Assembly (NCBI RefSeq): GCF_003751635.1
Contig: NZ_RJVI01000001.1
Location: 324,000 to 387,999, forward strand
From: Inmirania thermothiophila
GTDB taxonomy: Bacteria > Pseudomonadota > Gammaproteobacteria > DSM-100275
Direction of reading: 5' to 3'
Length of the DNA: 64,000 nt
How positions within the stretch are numbered: position 1 is the stretch's first letter; each line of letters opens with the position of its first letter. Shown in pieces: positions 51,943 to 60,754 of this stretch. Under the pieces are notes generated by a model. It ran no database searches. It was given only the letters and a program-made list of their open reading frames with translations, and was not told the DNA's origin. Both the position numbers and the translations under genes were made by a program.

Positions 51943-52395
51943 GTGATCGGGCTGCTGCAGCGGGTCGCGCGCGCCGAGGTGCGCGTGGGCGCCGAGGTGG
52001 TGGGCGCCATCGGGCGGGGGCTGCTGGTGCTGGTGGGGGTGCAGCGCGGCGACGACGAGGCGGCGGCGGCGCGCCTGCTGGAGCGGCTCCTGGGCTACCG
52101 CGTCTTTCCCGACGAGGCCGGGCGCATGAACCGCAGCCTGGCGGAGGTGGGCGGGGGCCTGCTGCTGGTGCCGCAGTTCACCCTCGCCGCCGACACCCGC
52201 AAGGGCACCCGGGCGAGCTTCACCCCGGCCGCCCCCCCCGAGCAGGGGCGGCGCCTGTTCGAGCACCTCGTCGCCCTCGCCGGCAGCCGCCATGCCCCGG
52301 TGGCGAGCGGGCGCTTCGGCGCCGACATGGCGGTGGAGCTGGTCAACGACGGCCCCGTGACCTTCTGGCTCGAGGTCCCGCCGGGCCGGCGCTAG
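51943..52395 (+). CDS. dtd: D-aminoacyl-tRNA deacylase
   Basis: A 150-residue DTD1 enzyme that hydrolyses D-aminoacyl-tRNA, including D-Tyr-tRNA, clearing wrongly charged tRNAs. Features are the N terminus [20 protein letters not shown], the [17 protein letters not shown] stretch and the cross-subunit [11 protein letters not shown], whose Gly-cisPro motif gives chiral proofreading. GTG at 51943 follows AGGAGGGG. Its stop overlaps the convergent ccoS end. A 20-bp near-palindrome covers the ribosome-binding site. Confidence 0.93.
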   Translation: MIGLLQRVARAEVRVGAEVVGAIGRGLLVLVGVQRGDDEAAAARLLERLLGYRVFPDEAGRMNRSLAEVGGGLLLVPQFTLAADTRKGTRASFTPAAPPEQGRRLFEHLVALAGSRHAPVASGRFGADMAVELVNDGPVTFWLEVPPGRR

Positions 52396-52583
52396 CGTCC
52401 GTCCTCCTCCCGTTCGTCCTCGGCTCCGGTGGCGGCGGGCGCTTCCTCGTCGTCCAGCAGGATGCGGTGCGCCGGCCCCTCGAGGTCGTCGAACTGGCCG
52501 CTGCGGGCGGCCCAGATCAGGACCCCGGCGAAGGCGAGCCCGATCAGGAGGACGCCGGGGAGCAGGCCGTAGATGACTTCCAT
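52392..52583 (-). CDS. ccoS: cbb3 oxidase assembly protein CcoS
   Basis: A 63-residue single-span membrane protein. The N-terminal helix [20 protein letters not shown] is followed by [19 protein letters not shown], the signature of CcoS/FixS, and an acidic tail. CcoS is needed to insert heme and copper into CcoN. It overlaps the 3' end of ccoI by 40 bp and ends against dtd in a 3-4 base convergent overlap. It is the last gene of the ccoGHIS unit. Confidence 0.9.
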   Translation of the reverse strand: MEVIYGLLPGVLLIGLAFAGVLIWAARSGQFDDLEGPAHRILLDDEEAPAATGAEDEREEDGR

Positions 52584-55039
52584 GGCTCCTCGCGCAGACG
52601 GCGGCCGATGCGGGTCGCGTTGAGGGTGACGGCGATGGAGCTCGCCGGCATCGCCAGCGCCGCAAGGAGCGGCGTCACGTGGCCGCTCATCGCCAGCGGC
52701 ACCATGACCGCATTGTAGGCGAGGGCGAGCCCGATATTCTGGCGGATCACCCGCAGGGTGTCGCGGGCAAGGGCCACCGCCTCGGCGAGGCGGCCCAGAT
52801 CGTCGCCGGTGAGCAGCAGCCCCGCGCTCTCGGCGCTGAGGTCGGCGCCGCGGTCAACGGCGATGCCCACGTCGGCGGCGGCGAGGGCGGGGGCGTCGTT
52901 GACGCCGTCGCCCACCATGGCGACGCGGCGGCCCTCGCGGCGCAGCGCGGCGACCGCGGCGGCCTTGTCCTCGGGCAGCATCTCGGCCTCGAAGCGGGTG
53001 ATGCCGAGGGTGTCGGCGACGGCGGCCACCGCGGCGCGGCGGTCGCCCGAGAGGAGCACCGGGTGCAGGCCGCCCGCGGCGAGGGCGCGCACCACCTCCG
53101 GTGCCTCCGGGCGCAGCCGGTCCTCGGCCTCGAGCAGGAGCCGGGCGCGGCCGTCCTCGGCGACGAGCAGCGGCGTCCGCCCCGCCTCGGCGGCGCGGGC
53201 GGCGGCGGCGGCGAGGTCCAGGGGCACGACGGCCCCGTGCTCGGCGAGCCAGGCGGCGGTGCCGGCGACCAGGGCGTGCCCCTCCACGCGCCCGGCGACG
53301 CCGCGTCCGGGCCGGTAGCGGAAGCCCTCCACCGGCGGCAGCGGGCCATCCACGCCGGCCCACGCCCCCACCGCCCGCGCCAGGGGGTGCTCGGCGCGCG
53401 CCTCGAGGGCGGCGAGGCGGCGGCGCAGGCCGGGGTCGGCGGGGCCCGCCTCGTGGGCGGCGGCCACCGCGGGTCGGCCCTCGGTGACGGTGCCGGTCTT
53501 GTCGAGGACCACGGTGTCGCAGCGGGCGAGCGCCTCGAGGGCGGCGCCGTCGCGCACGAGGATGCCGCGGCGGGCGCCGCGGCCGGCGGCCACCGCCACC
53601 GCCATGGGGGTGGCGAGGCCGAAGGCGCAGGGGCAGGTGACGATGAGGACCGCGGTGGCGGTCACCAGGGCGGGCCCTGCGCCGGCGTCGAGCCAGGCGA
53701 GGAAGGTCGCGGCGGCGAGGGCGAGGGTGGCGGCCACGAACCAGGGCACGACCCGGTCGGCGAGGCGCTGGATGGGGGCGCGGGAGGCCTGCGCCGCCTC
53801 CACCAGGCGCACGATGCGCCCGAGGGCGGTGTCGGCGAGCACGGCCTCGGTGCGCACGGTGAGGGCGGCATCGAGGCTCAGCGTGCCGGCGCGCACCCGC
53901 GCCCCGGGCCGCTTGGGCACCGGGCGCGACTCGCCCGTGAGGAGCGACTCCTCGGCGCTGCCCTCGCCCTCCACCACGAGGCCGTCGACGGGGATGCGCT
54001 CGCCGGGCCGCACGCGCACCAGGTCCCCGGGGCGCAGGGCCCGCACCGGGGTCATGCGTTCGCTGCCGTCGGCCTCGAGGCGCCGCGCCGCCTGCGGCTG
54101 CAGCTCGAGCAGGCGCCGCCCCGCGGCCACCGCGTCGCGTCGGGCCAGCGACTCCAGGAAGCGGCCCACGAGGAGCACGAAGACGAAGCCCACCACGGAG
54201 TCGAAGTAGGGCTCGGCGGCGCGGGTGCCGGAGAGGGTGATCGCGGCCGAGTAGCCCCAGGTGGCGAGGGCGCCGAGGGCGATGGGGACGTCCATGGTCG
54301 GGCGCCGGCCCCGCAGCGAGGCCCACGCCCCGCGCAGGAACGGCCAGCCGGCGTAGAACACCGTCGGTGTCGCCAGCGCCAGCCCCACCCAGTGGAAGAG
54401 GTCGCGGAACTCGCCCTCGGCGGCGCCGGCGTAGAGGGCGATGGCGACCCACATCATGTTCATGGCGGCGAAGCCGGCGAAGCCGACGCGGTAGAGGAGG
54501 CGGCGCGCCTCGCGCCGCACCGCCCCCTCGGCGATCTCGGGGTCGTAGGGGACGGCGGCGTAGCCGAGGCCGGCGAGCCGGCCGAGCAGCGCCGAGAGAC
54601 GGACGCGGCGGTTGTCCCAGGTCAGGTGCAGGCGCTTCTGGGCCAGGTTGACCTCCGCCTCCTCCACCCCGGGAACGGCGGCGAGCGCGTGCTCGATGAG
54701 CCACATGCAGGCGCTGCAGTGGATCCCCTCCACGAGCAGGTGGATGCTGCGCCGGGGCTGGCGGATGTCGGTGAAGGCCGCCTGGACCTCGTCGAGGTCG
54801 TAGGTCTCCAGATCCGGGCGCCGGGGCGGGGGCGGGGCGCCCGCGGCGGCGGGGCGGCGGCGGTAGTAGCCGTCGAGGCCGGCGGCGTGGATGGCCTGGG
54901 CCACGGCGCGGCAGCCGGCGCAGCAGAAGGCGCGGGGCGCGCCGCCGATCTCGGCCCGCCAGTCGGCGCCGGCGGGCACCGGCAGGCCGCAGTGGTAGCA
55001 GGCCTGCGCGGGGGCGGAGCGCGCCGCCTCGGCGGCCAT
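52544..55039 (-). CDS. ccoI: cbb3 oxidase copper-transporting P-type ATPase CcoI
   Basis: An 831-residue P1B-ATPase that supplies copper for the CuB site of CcoN. The N terminus has a CcoI-type zinc-finger-like motif (CYHC at 14-17 and FCCAGC at 38-43), then a heavy-metal-associated domain with HCSACMW (Cys108 and Cys111). Eight transmembrane segments follow, including the copper-site TCPCAFGLATP near residue 470. The phosphorylation motif DKTGT is near 512 and GDGVNDAPAL later. I chose the ATG at 55037-55039; it lies 4 bases after the ccoH stop. Its 3' end overlaps ccoS by 40 bp. Confidence 0.93.
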   Translation of the reverse strand: MAAEAARSAPAQACYHCGLPVPAGADWRAEIGGAPRAFCCAGCRAVAQAIHAAGLDGYYRRRPAAAGAPPPPRRPDLETYDLDEVQAAFTDIRQPRRSIHLLVEGIHCSACMWLIEHALAAVPGVEEAEVNLAQKRLHLTWDNRRVRLSALLGRLAGLGYAAVPYDPEIAEGAVRREARRLLYRVGFAGFAAMNMMWVAIALYAGAAEGEFRDLFHWVGLALATPTVFYAGWPFLRGAWASLRGRRPTMDVPIALGALATWGYSAAITLSGTRAAEPYFDSVVGFVFVLLVGRFLESLARRDAVAAGRRLLELQPQAARRLEADGSERMTPVRALRPGDLVRVRPGERIPVDGLVVEGEGSAEESLLTGESRPVPKRPGARVRAGTLSLDAALTVRTEAVLADTALGRIVRLVEAAQASRAPIQRLADRVVPWFVAATLALAAATFLAWLDAGAGPALVTATAVLIVTCPCAFGLATPMAVAVAAGRGARRGILVRDGAALEALARCDTVVLDKTGTVTEGRPAVAAAHEAGPADPGLRRRLAALEARAEHPLARAVGAWAGVDGPLPPVEGFRYRPGRGVAGRVEGHALVAGTAAWLAEHGAVVPLDLAAAAARAAEAGRTPLLVAEDGRARLLLEAEDRLRPEAPEVVRALAAGGLHPVLLSGDRRAAVAAVADTLGITRFEAEMLPEDKAAAVAALRREGRRVAMVGDGVNDAPALAAADVGIAVDRGADLSAESAGLLLTGDDLGRLAEAVALARDTLRVIRQNIGLALAYNAVMVPLAMSGHVTPLLAALAMPASSIAVTLNATRIGRRLREEPWKSSTACSPASS

Positions 55040-55043
55040 CGCC

Positions 55044-55562
55044 TCAGCCCCCGCCGGCCAGCACCTCGATGCGGCGGGCCACGCGCACGATCCGGCCGCC
55101 CTGCTCGAGCTCGCCCACCAGGTCCCAGACCCCGGGCAGCGGGAAGCGCAGCTCCGCCCGATAGCGCCCGGCGGCGGTCTGGGTGAGGGGAAGGTCGAAG
55201 TCGGCGCGGGCGTCCGCGGGCCGGTAGGCATAGAGGTGGGCGCGGCTGGCCTGGAGGGGCAGCCCGCTGCCGTCGCGGGCGAGGAGGTGGACCGAGGCCG
55301 GCGCCCCCGCCCGCGGCTGCGCCGGCAGCGCGAGATCCAGGGACCAGCCGAGGGCGCGGGCCTCGCGCTCGGCGGCCAGGGTCTCGCCGTAGCGCTGGCC
55401 GCTCTCGTAGTAGTCCTTCTTCACCAGCCCCGGGTTGGTGCGCACGGCGAGGGTGATCATGACGCCGTTGGCGACGAGGATGGCGAGCACCACCCCGTAC
55501 CAGGCGAGCACCCAGGGGTTCTTCCAGGCGGGTCCGCGGTCTCGACGTGTCGTCTCGCCCAT
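55044..55562 (-). CDS. ccoH: cbb3 oxidase assembly protein CcoH/FixH
   Basis: A 172-residue FixH/CcoH protein required for stable cbb3 oxidase assembly. One transmembrane helix (WVLAWYGVVLAILVANGVMITLAV) is followed by VRTNPGLVKKDYYESGQRYGE, which holds the family motif, and a periplasmic beta-sandwich domain. It lies 10 bases after ccoG and 4 bases before ccoI on the minus strand. Confidence 0.92.
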   Translation of the reverse strand: MGETTRRDRGPAWKNPWVLAWYGVVLAILVANGVMITLAVRTNPGLVKKDYYESGQRYGETLAAEREARALGWSLDLALPAQPRAGAPASVHLLARDGSGLPLQASRAHLYAYRPADARADFDLPLTQTAAGRYRAELRFPLPGVWDLVGELEQGGRIVRVARRIEVLAGGG

Positions 55563-55572
55563 GGCGCGTTCC

Positions 55573-57021
55573 TCAGGGCGCTGCGAAGATGCTCTCGCGC
55601 TCGGCGGTGTCGCCGCCGCCGAGGCGCCGGAGCCGGAAGCGGATCGGGCTCAGCCCCGAGGGGGCGGCGTCGCGGGGGGCGCGCACGAGCACCGTGAAGG
55701 CGGAGACGCGCCCGGGGGCGGCGGTCACCGGTCCCTCGATGCCTGCAAGCTCCAGGCCCGGGAGGCCCTCGACGGAGACCCCCAGGCGCGCCGGCTCCGG
55801 GAACTTGTTGAGGACCTTGAGGGTGTACTTGTTCTGGATCCGCCCGTCGCTCAACAGGACGTAGAGCGGCTGGCGCTCGTGCAGCACCTTGAGGTCGATG
55901 CCGCCGAGGCTGCTCAGGCCATAGAGGATCCCGGCGAGGGCGAAGGCGAGGGCGGTGCCGTAGATCCACACCGGCGGGCGGCGCCAGAAGGGCCGGACCG
56001 GGCGGCCCTCGATCTCGTCGAGGCAGGCGTAGCGGATCAGGCCCCGCGGGCGGCCCACCTTGTCCATGACCGCGTCGCAGGCGTCGATGCACAGGCCGCA
56101 GGTGATGCAGCCCTCCTGCTGCCCCTCGCGGATGTCCACCCCCATGGGGCAGACCGCCACGCACTGCTTGCAGTCGATGCAGTCGCCGCGTGCGCCGCCG
56201 TCGAGGGCCTCGCCCTTGCGCAGCCGGCCGCGCGGCTCGCCGCGGCGGAAGTCGTAGGTGGGCAGGATGGTCTGGCGGTCGTACATGATCCCCTGGAAGC
56301 GGGCGTAGGGGCAGAGCCAGAAGCAGACCTGCTCGCGCATGCGGCCGGCGAAGAGGTAGGTGAAGAAGGTGAAGACGCCCACCGCGGCCCACGCCACCGG
56401 GTGCGCCGACAGCGTCAGGTACTGCCGCCAGAGGGTGGGGGCGTCGCCGAACCAGAGGGTGAAGGTGATGCCGGTGAGGACGCCGATGGCGAGCCAGAGG
56501 GTGTGCTTGAGCAGCCGCAGGCCGATCTTGCGCGCGTCCCACGGGGCCTTCTCCAGGCGGCGGCGCGCCTGGGGCGGGCCGTCGATCCGCTCCTCGATCC
56601 AGGTGAAGACGTCGGTCCAGACGGTCTGGAAGCAGAAGTAGCCGCACCAGACGCGCCCGGCGACGTTGGTCACCACCGCGAGCAGGGTGGCGAAGAAGAG
56701 CAGGGTCAGGGTCAGGAGCCAGAAGTCCTGCGGCAGCACGGTGGCGCCGAAGATGTGGAACTGGCGGCGGGGGATGTCGAACATGACCGCCTGGCGCCCG
56801 TCCCAGCGCAGGTAGGGGCCGAGGAAGAAGATCAGCCAGACCGCGCTCGTCAGCCACTTGAGGCGGCGGAAGCGCCCCGGCATGCGCTTGGCGTGGATGA
56901 CCTCGTCGCCGGTGTTGACGTGCCAGTGGACGGCCTCGGCGTAGAGGTCCGCGACCCCCTCGTGGTCGATCCCGCCCCCGCCCGGGGGCGCGGGGGGGGT
57001 GCTGCGTGCCGGCTCGGTCAT
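55573..57021 (-). CDS. ccoG: cbb3 oxidase accessory ferredoxin-like protein CcoG/FixG
   Basis: A 482-residue polytopic membrane protein with two cytoplasmic [4Fe-4S] clusters: CIDCKQCVAVCP (Cys281, 284, 287, 291) and CITCGLCIDAC (Cys305, 308, 311, 315). The N-terminal half has several membrane segments with conserved CGYFCFQTVWTDVF, and the C terminus is a periplasmic Ig-like domain. CcoG acts as a cupric reductase that hands copper to assembly of the oxidase. AGAGGT precedes the ATG, and an 18-base inverted repeat lies further upstream. Confidence 0.93.
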   Translation of the reverse strand: MTEPARSTPPAPPGGGGIDHEGVADLYAEAVHWHVNTGDEVIHAKRMPGRFRRLKWLTSAVWLIFFLGPYLRWDGRQAVMFDIPRRQFHIFGATVLPQDFWLLTLTLLFFATLLAVVTNVAGRVWCGYFCFQTVWTDVFTWIEERIDGPPQARRRLEKAPWDARKIGLRLLKHTLWLAIGVLTGITFTLWFGDAPTLWRQYLTLSAHPVAWAAVGVFTFFTYLFAGRMREQVCFWLCPYARFQGIMYDRQTILPTYDFRRGEPRGRLRKGEALDGGARGDCIDCKQCVAVCPMGVDIREGQQEGCITCGLCIDACDAVMDKVGRPRGLIRYACLDEIEGRPVRPFWRRPPVWIYGTALAFALAGILYGLSSLGGIDLKVLHERQPLYVLLSDGRIQNKYTLKVLNKFPEPARLGVSVEGLPGLELAGIEGPVTAAPGRVSAFTVLVRAPRDAAPSGLSPIRFRLRRLGGGDTAERESIFAAP

Positions 57022-57037
57022 GGTCCGACCTCTAGAA

Positions 57038-57055
57038 CATTCGCATCTTCGAATG
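57038..57055. promoter_or_regulatory. Inverted repeat CATTCG-N6-CGAATG upstream of ccoG
   Basis: A 6-bp perfect inverted repeat with a 6-base spacer, 17 bases upstream of the ccoG start on the minus strand. It lies between the terminator of the structural operon and ccoG. A regulator binding site or leader hairpin are both possible. Confidence 0.4.
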
Positions 57056-57066
57056 AAGCGTAGCGG

Positions 57067-57091
57067 AAAAAGGGGGGGCTTACAGCCCCCC
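57067..57091 (-). terminator. Intrinsic terminator between ccoNOQP-ccoM and ccoGHIS
   Basis: On the minus strand an 8-bp stem (GGGGGGCT/AGCCCCCC, 57073-57080 with 57084-57091, loop of 3) is followed by CTTTTTCC (T run at 57067-57071). It lies 12 bases past the ccoM stop and shows that ccoGHIS is separately transcribed, at least in part. Confidence 0.85.
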
Positions 57092-57103
57092 GCCGCGGGG
57101 CGG

Positions 57104-57220
57104 TCAGTCGCCCGGCCCCTTGCGCATGAGGCTCGCGATGCGCCAGCCGAGGAAGCCGATGATGCCGATGGTGACGATCACCGCGACCGCCGCCCCGATG
57201 ACCACGCTGTCCACGTTCAT
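57104..57220 (-). CDS. CcoM-like small subunit of cbb3 oxidase
   Basis: A 38-residue single-span protein, short enough to be missed in routine calling. It reads MNVDSVVIGAAVAVIVTIGI, then a helix end IGFLGWRIASLMRKGPGD. The N terminus resembles the MFVDNVVI-type start of CcoM, the fourth-type subunit seen in the Pseudomonas stutzeri cbb3 oxidase structure. GGAGGG lies 8 bases before the ATG at 57218-57220. It follows ccoP by 48 bases and is closed by an intrinsic terminator, so it belongs to the structural operon. The identification is by resemblance. Confidence 0.72.
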   Translation of the reverse strand: MNVDSVVIGAAVAVIVTIGIIGFLGWRIASLMRKGPGD

Positions 57221-57268
57221 GGCGTCTTCCCTCCGCGGCGGCCCCCGGGCGGGGGCCGCCGGCTTCCG

Positions 57269-58126
57269 TCACCGGCCGCCGCCCAGCTCGTGCACGTAGA
57301 CGGCGAGCTTCTTGATCTGGCTCTCCGAGAGCTTGCCCTTCCAGGCCGGCATCTCGGCCCGGCGCGTCTCGGGGTCGGAGGGGTCGTTGACGCCGTGGGC
57401 GATGGTGCGGCGGATCTCCTCGTCGGTGCCAGAGAAGCGCCAGATGGCGTCGGTGAGGTTGGCCGCGCCGATGGCCTGATTCCCCTTGCCGTCGCGGCCG
57501 TGGCAGGCGAAGCAGGCGGCCTTGCCGGTGAACAGGGCCTTGCCCTCGGGGTCCTCGCCGCCGCGGGAGAGGGCCTTGACGTGGCGCACGAGGGCGTCGA
57601 TCTCCGCCGCCGAGAGGCGCCCGGCGTGGGCGGGCATCATGCCGCGGCGCCCGTTGGTGATGGTCTCCTGGATCTTCTCCACCGTGCCGCCGTAGAGCCA
57701 GTCGTCGTCGGCGAGCACGGGGAAGCCCGGGTTGCCCTGGCCGCCGGCGCCGTGGCAGGCCGCGCACTTGTCGCCGAAGTCCACCCGCGCCGAGGCGATG
57801 GCGTACTGCTTGAGCTCGGGATCCTTGAGGATCTCCGCCGCGCTGAGGGCCGCGATGCGCTGCTCGAACGGGGCGCGGATGCGCTCGACCTCCGCGACCT
57901 GCGCCTTGTAGCGCTTGATGGAGCTCCAGCCCAGGATCCCGTGGGTGTAGTCGTGGACGAGGGGGATGCCCGGGAACAGGATCAGATAGATCACGACCCC
58001 GATCCAGCTCGCGTGGAAGGCGATCTGCCACCAGCGCGGCGGCGGGTTCAGCAGCTCCCGCAGGTTGTCGTCCCAGACGTGGCCGGTGTCCGGCACGCCG
58101 AACGGATTGTCCTTGCGCTCGTTCAT
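57269..58126 (-). CDS. ccoP: cbb3 oxidase diheme cytochrome c subunit CcoP
   Basis: A 285-residue membrane-anchored diheme cytochrome c. After the N-terminal segment PRWWQIAFHASWIGVVIYLIL (membrane helix near residues 31-52) come two c-type domains with CAACH (121-125) and CFACH (205-209). Methionine ligands lie in GRRGMMPAHAG and RRAEMPAWKGKLSE. It relays electrons from soluble donors through CcoO to CcoN. It lies 19 bases after ccoQ. Confidence 0.95.
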   Translation of the reverse strand: MNERKDNPFGVPDTGHVWDDNLRELLNPPPRWWQIAFHASWIGVVIYLILFPGIPLVHDYTHGILGWSSIKRYKAQVAEVERIRAPFEQRIAALSAAEILKDPELKQYAIASARVDFGDKCAACHGAGGQGNPGFPVLADDDWLYGGTVEKIQETITNGRRGMMPAHAGRLSAAEIDALVRHVKALSRGGEDPEGKALFTGKAACFACHGRDGKGNQAIGAANLTDAIWRFSGTDEEIRRTIAHGVNDPSDPETRRAEMPAWKGKLSESQIKKLAVYVHELGGGR

Positions 58127-58145
58127 GGAAACCTCCGCGATCCGG

Positions 58146-58328
58146 TCATTCGTCGTCGAGCGGGATGTGGCGGTGCCGCTCCAGGCGCTCGCGGTTGCGG
58201 GGGCGGAAGACGTAGACGTAGAGCCCCAGCATGAGCAGGAACGTCCCCACGGTCACCGACAGGCCGATCCAGTCGACCCAGGTCATCGCCGCCCAGTCGG
58301 TGTGGAAGTACTCGCGCAGGCTACTCAC
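58146..58328 (-). CDS. ccoQ: cbb3 oxidase subunit CcoQ
   Basis: A 60-residue single-span protein. Helix [24 protein letters not shown] is followed by a basic tail [20 protein letters not shown], the classic CcoQ/FixQ pattern. CcoQ stabilises the oxidase but is not catalytic. Its start overlaps the end of ccoO by 8 bp, on the minus strand. Confidence 0.92.
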   Translation of the reverse strand: MSSLREYFHTDWAAMTWVDWIGLSVTVGTFLLMLGLYVYVFRPRNRERLERHRHIPLDDE

Positions 58329-59061
58329 GGTAGTCCTTGCCTTCCTCGAAGCGGATCCAGGTGCCGAGCACCTGCAGGTAGGCGACCAGGGCCTCCATCT
58401 CGGTCTTGCCCGCCACCTCCTTGGGCGCCTCGGCGATGTCCTCGTCGGTGTAGGGCACGCCGAGCAGCTTCATCGCCCGCATGCTGCGCTGCACCCGCTC
58501 GGGATCGAGGGTGCGCTCCTCGAGCCACGGGTAGCGCGGCATCACCGACTCGGGCACCACCGAGCGCGGGTCGCGCAGGTGCTGGTAGTGCCACTCGTTG
58601 GAGTACTTGCCCCCGACGCGGGCGAGATCCGGTCCGGTCCGCTTGGAGCCCCACTGGAAGGGGTGGTCGTACTTGGACTCCACCGCCAGCGAGTAGTGGC
58701 CGTAGCGCTCGCGCTCGTCCCGGAAGGGGCGCACCATCTGCGAGTGGCACAGGTAGCAGCCCTCGCGGATGTAGATGTCGCGTCCCGCGAGCTCCAGCGC
58801 CGTGTAGGGGCGCAGCCCGTCGCCCGGCTTCCAGTCGCTGAGCTTCTGCCCCGCCTTGCGGTCCCAGATCAGCTCCGGGTACTTGGGGCTTCCGTCGGGG
58901 TTCTTGAGCCGGTCCTCGACCGCGTTGTCGAGATAGAACAGCGGCACGATCTCGACGATGCCGCCGATCGCCACGACGATGGCGATGAGCAGGACGAGGA
59001 CACCGATGTTCTTCTCCGCGAGCGGCTGCAGGCCGCCTGCGTCGACCTTGCGCTGGGCCAT
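58321..59061 (-). CDS. ccoO: cbb3 oxidase monoheme cytochrome c subunit CcoO
   Basis: A 246-residue monoheme cytochrome. One N-terminal helix ([22 protein letters not shown]) anchors it, with CYLCH at 102-106 and the segment [18 protein letters not shown], followed by [29 protein letters not shown], in pieces, with the methionine ligand. The family tail ...FEEGKDYRE is intact. It starts 13 bases after ccoN on the minus strand. Confidence 0.96.
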   Translation of the reverse strand: MAQRKVDAGGLQPLAEKNIGVLVLLIAIVVAIGGIVEIVPLFYLDNAVEDRLKNPDGSPKYPELIWDRKAGQKLSDWKPGDGLRPYTALELAGRDIYIREGCYLCHSQMVRPFRDERERYGHYSLAVESKYDHPFQWGSKRTGPDLARVGGKYSNEWHYQHLRDPRSVVPESVMPRYPWLEERTLDPERVQRSMRAMKLLGVPYTDEDIAEAPKEVAGKTEMEALVAYLQVLGTWIRFEEGKDYRE

Positions 59062-59074
59062 GTCGAACCCTCCC

Positions 59075-60502
59075 TCAGGCGCCCGCGGCCACGGCGGCGG
59101 CCGGGCGCCGCTCGCCTGCGGTGCGGATGGTCATCACGACGTTGTAGAGCATGAGCAGGGCGCCGGCGAGATAGAGCATGCCGCCCACGGCGCGCAGGAC
59201 GTAGTACGGGTGCATCGCCGCCACCGACTCGGCGAAGGTGTAGGCGAGCGTGCCGTACTCGGTGTAGGCGCGCCACATCAGCCCCTGCATGATGCCCGAG
59301 ACCCACATCGCGGTGATGTAGAAGACCACGCCCACGGTGGCGAGCCAGAAGTGGACGTTGACGAGCCGCGTGGAGTAGAGCTCGGTGTTCCACAGCCGCG
59401 CCGTGAGGTGGTAGAGAGCGCCGAAGGAGACCATCGCCACCCAGCCGAGGGCGCCGGAGTGGACGTGGCCGATGGTCCAGTCGGTGTAGTGCGAGAGGCT
59501 GTTGACGGTCTTGGTGGACATGACCGGCCCCTCGAAGGTGGACATGGCGTAGAAGGCCAGGGAAGCGATGAGGAAGCGCAGCACGTAGTCGGTGCGCAGC
59601 TTGTCCCACGCCCCCGAGAGGGTCATCATGCCGTTGATGGCCCCGCCCCAGGAGGGGATGATCATGGCCATGGAGATGGCCGCCCCCAGCGAGCCCGTCC
59701 AGTCCGGCAGCGCCGTGTACTGCAGGTGGTGGGCGCCGAGCCAGACGTAGCCGAAGATGAGCGCCCAGAAGTGCAGCACCGACAGCCGGTAGGAGTAGAC
59801 CGGCAGGTTGGCCTGCTTGGGCACGAAGTAGTACATGATCCCGAGGAAGCCCGCGGTGAGGAAGAAGCCCACCGCGTTGTGGCCCCACCACCACTGGATC
59901 ATGGCGTCCTGCACGCCGGAGAAGATGGAGTAGCTCTTGAACAGGCCCACCGGGATGGCGAGGCTGTTCACCACGTGCAGGTAGGTGATCATGATCATCA
60001 TGGCGAGGAAGAACCAGTTGGCCACGTAGATGTGCTTGGTCTTCCGGTGCACGATGGTCATGATGAAGTTGAAGGTGTAGCTGAGCCAGGAGACCGCGAT
60101 CAGGATGTCGATGGGCCACTCCAGCTCGGCGTACTCCTTGGCCTGGGTCAGCCCCAGCGGCAGCGTGATCACGGCGAGCACGATGACCGCGTTCCAGGTC
60201 CAGAAGGTGAACCAGGCCAGCCGGTTGCTCCACAGCGGCACGCCGCAGGTGCGCTGCACCACGTAGAAGGCGGTGGCCATGAGGGTCGAGCCGCCGAAGG
60301 CGAAGATGACGGCGTTGGTGTGCACCGGCCGCAGCCGCCCGAAGGTGATGTAGGGGATGTCCAGGTTGAGGGCCGGCCAGGCCAGCTCCGAGGCGATGTA
60401 GACCCCGGCCGCCAGGCCCACCACCAGGTACACCACCGCCATGATGGTGAACCACCTGACCACCTCCAGGTGGTAGTGTGGTCTGCTCTGGGTCGCTTCC
60501 AC
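59075..60502 (-). CDS. ccoN: cbb3 oxidase catalytic subunit CcoN
   Basis: A 475-residue twelve-helix heme-copper oxidase subunit of the C family that reduces oxygen to water with high affinity. Heme-ligand regions include [17 protein letters not shown] (His61, a low-spin heme ligand) and [20 protein letters not shown] with the CuB-region histidine and downstream IMYYFVPK. The ending ...YNVVMTIRT is typical. It is the first gene of ccoNOQP. An FNR-type box lies upstream at 60616-60629, about 114 bases from the ATG, and the fnr gene is the next gene upstream on the same strand. Confidence 0.97.
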   Translation of the reverse strand: MEATQSRPHYHLEVVRWFTIMAVVYLVVGLAAGVYIASELAWPALNLDIPYITFGRLRPVHTNAVIFAFGGSTLMATAFYVVQRTCGVPLWSNRLAWFTFWTWNAVIVLAVITLPLGLTQAKEYAELEWPIDILIAVSWLSYTFNFIMTIVHRKTKHIYVANWFFLAMMIMITYLHVVNSLAIPVGLFKSYSIFSGVQDAMIQWWWGHNAVGFFLTAGFLGIMYYFVPKQANLPVYSYRLSVLHFWALIFGYVWLGAHHLQYTALPDWTGSLGAAISMAMIIPSWGGAINGMMTLSGAWDKLRTDYVLRFLIASLAFYAMSTFEGPVMSTKTVNSLSHYTDWTIGHVHSGALGWVAMVSFGALYHLTARLWNTELYSTRLVNVHFWLATVGVVFYITAMWVSGIMQGLMWRAYTEYGTLAYTFAESVAAMHPYYVLRAVGGMLYLAGALLMLYNVVMTIRTAGERRPAAAVAAGA

Positions 60503-60754
60503 GATGCATCCTCCCTAGTTCACGAGGCAGGAAAGCTTGGGGCCGCCCGCGATGGCGCCGCCCGCCGCGGCCGGGCACGGACAGGGAACGTTGACGCGCC
60601 TGCGCGCGGGGCGCATTGACGCACGTCAATTATGGTTGCATAAACGGTGTGGGATTGGCCGGCGCCCCGGGCCCCGGGGCGCGGCGTCGCATACGGCCTG
60701 CGCTGGTGCGGCAAGCTCCCCGCCCTTTCCCGGGCCCGCGCCCGGCCCGCCGCC
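60503..60754. other. 252-base ccoN control region
   Basis: The gap between fnr and ccoN holds the FNR-type box and, at 60662-60682, a strong GC hairpin (GCGCCCCGG-GCC-CCGGGGCGC). The hairpin lies about 75 bases past the fnr stop without a T run. The segment 60626-60650 (CAATTATGGTTGCATAAACGG) is the only AT-rich part. No gene is supported. Confidence 0.6.
60616..60629. promoter_or_regulatory. FNR/ANR-type box upstream of ccoN
   Basis: TTGAC-GCAC-GTCAA is a symmetric match to the FNR/ANR consensus TTGAT-N4-ATCAA, differing at one symmetrical base. It is 114 bases upstream of the ccoN ATG. Together with the adjacent fnr gene it supports low-oxygen control of the oxidase operon. Confidence 0.75.

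Noticed and set aside
60662..60682. GC hairpin after fnr as a definite intrinsic terminator
   Set aside because: The stem is perfect but no T run follows on the minus strand, so it is noted in the control region rather than called.
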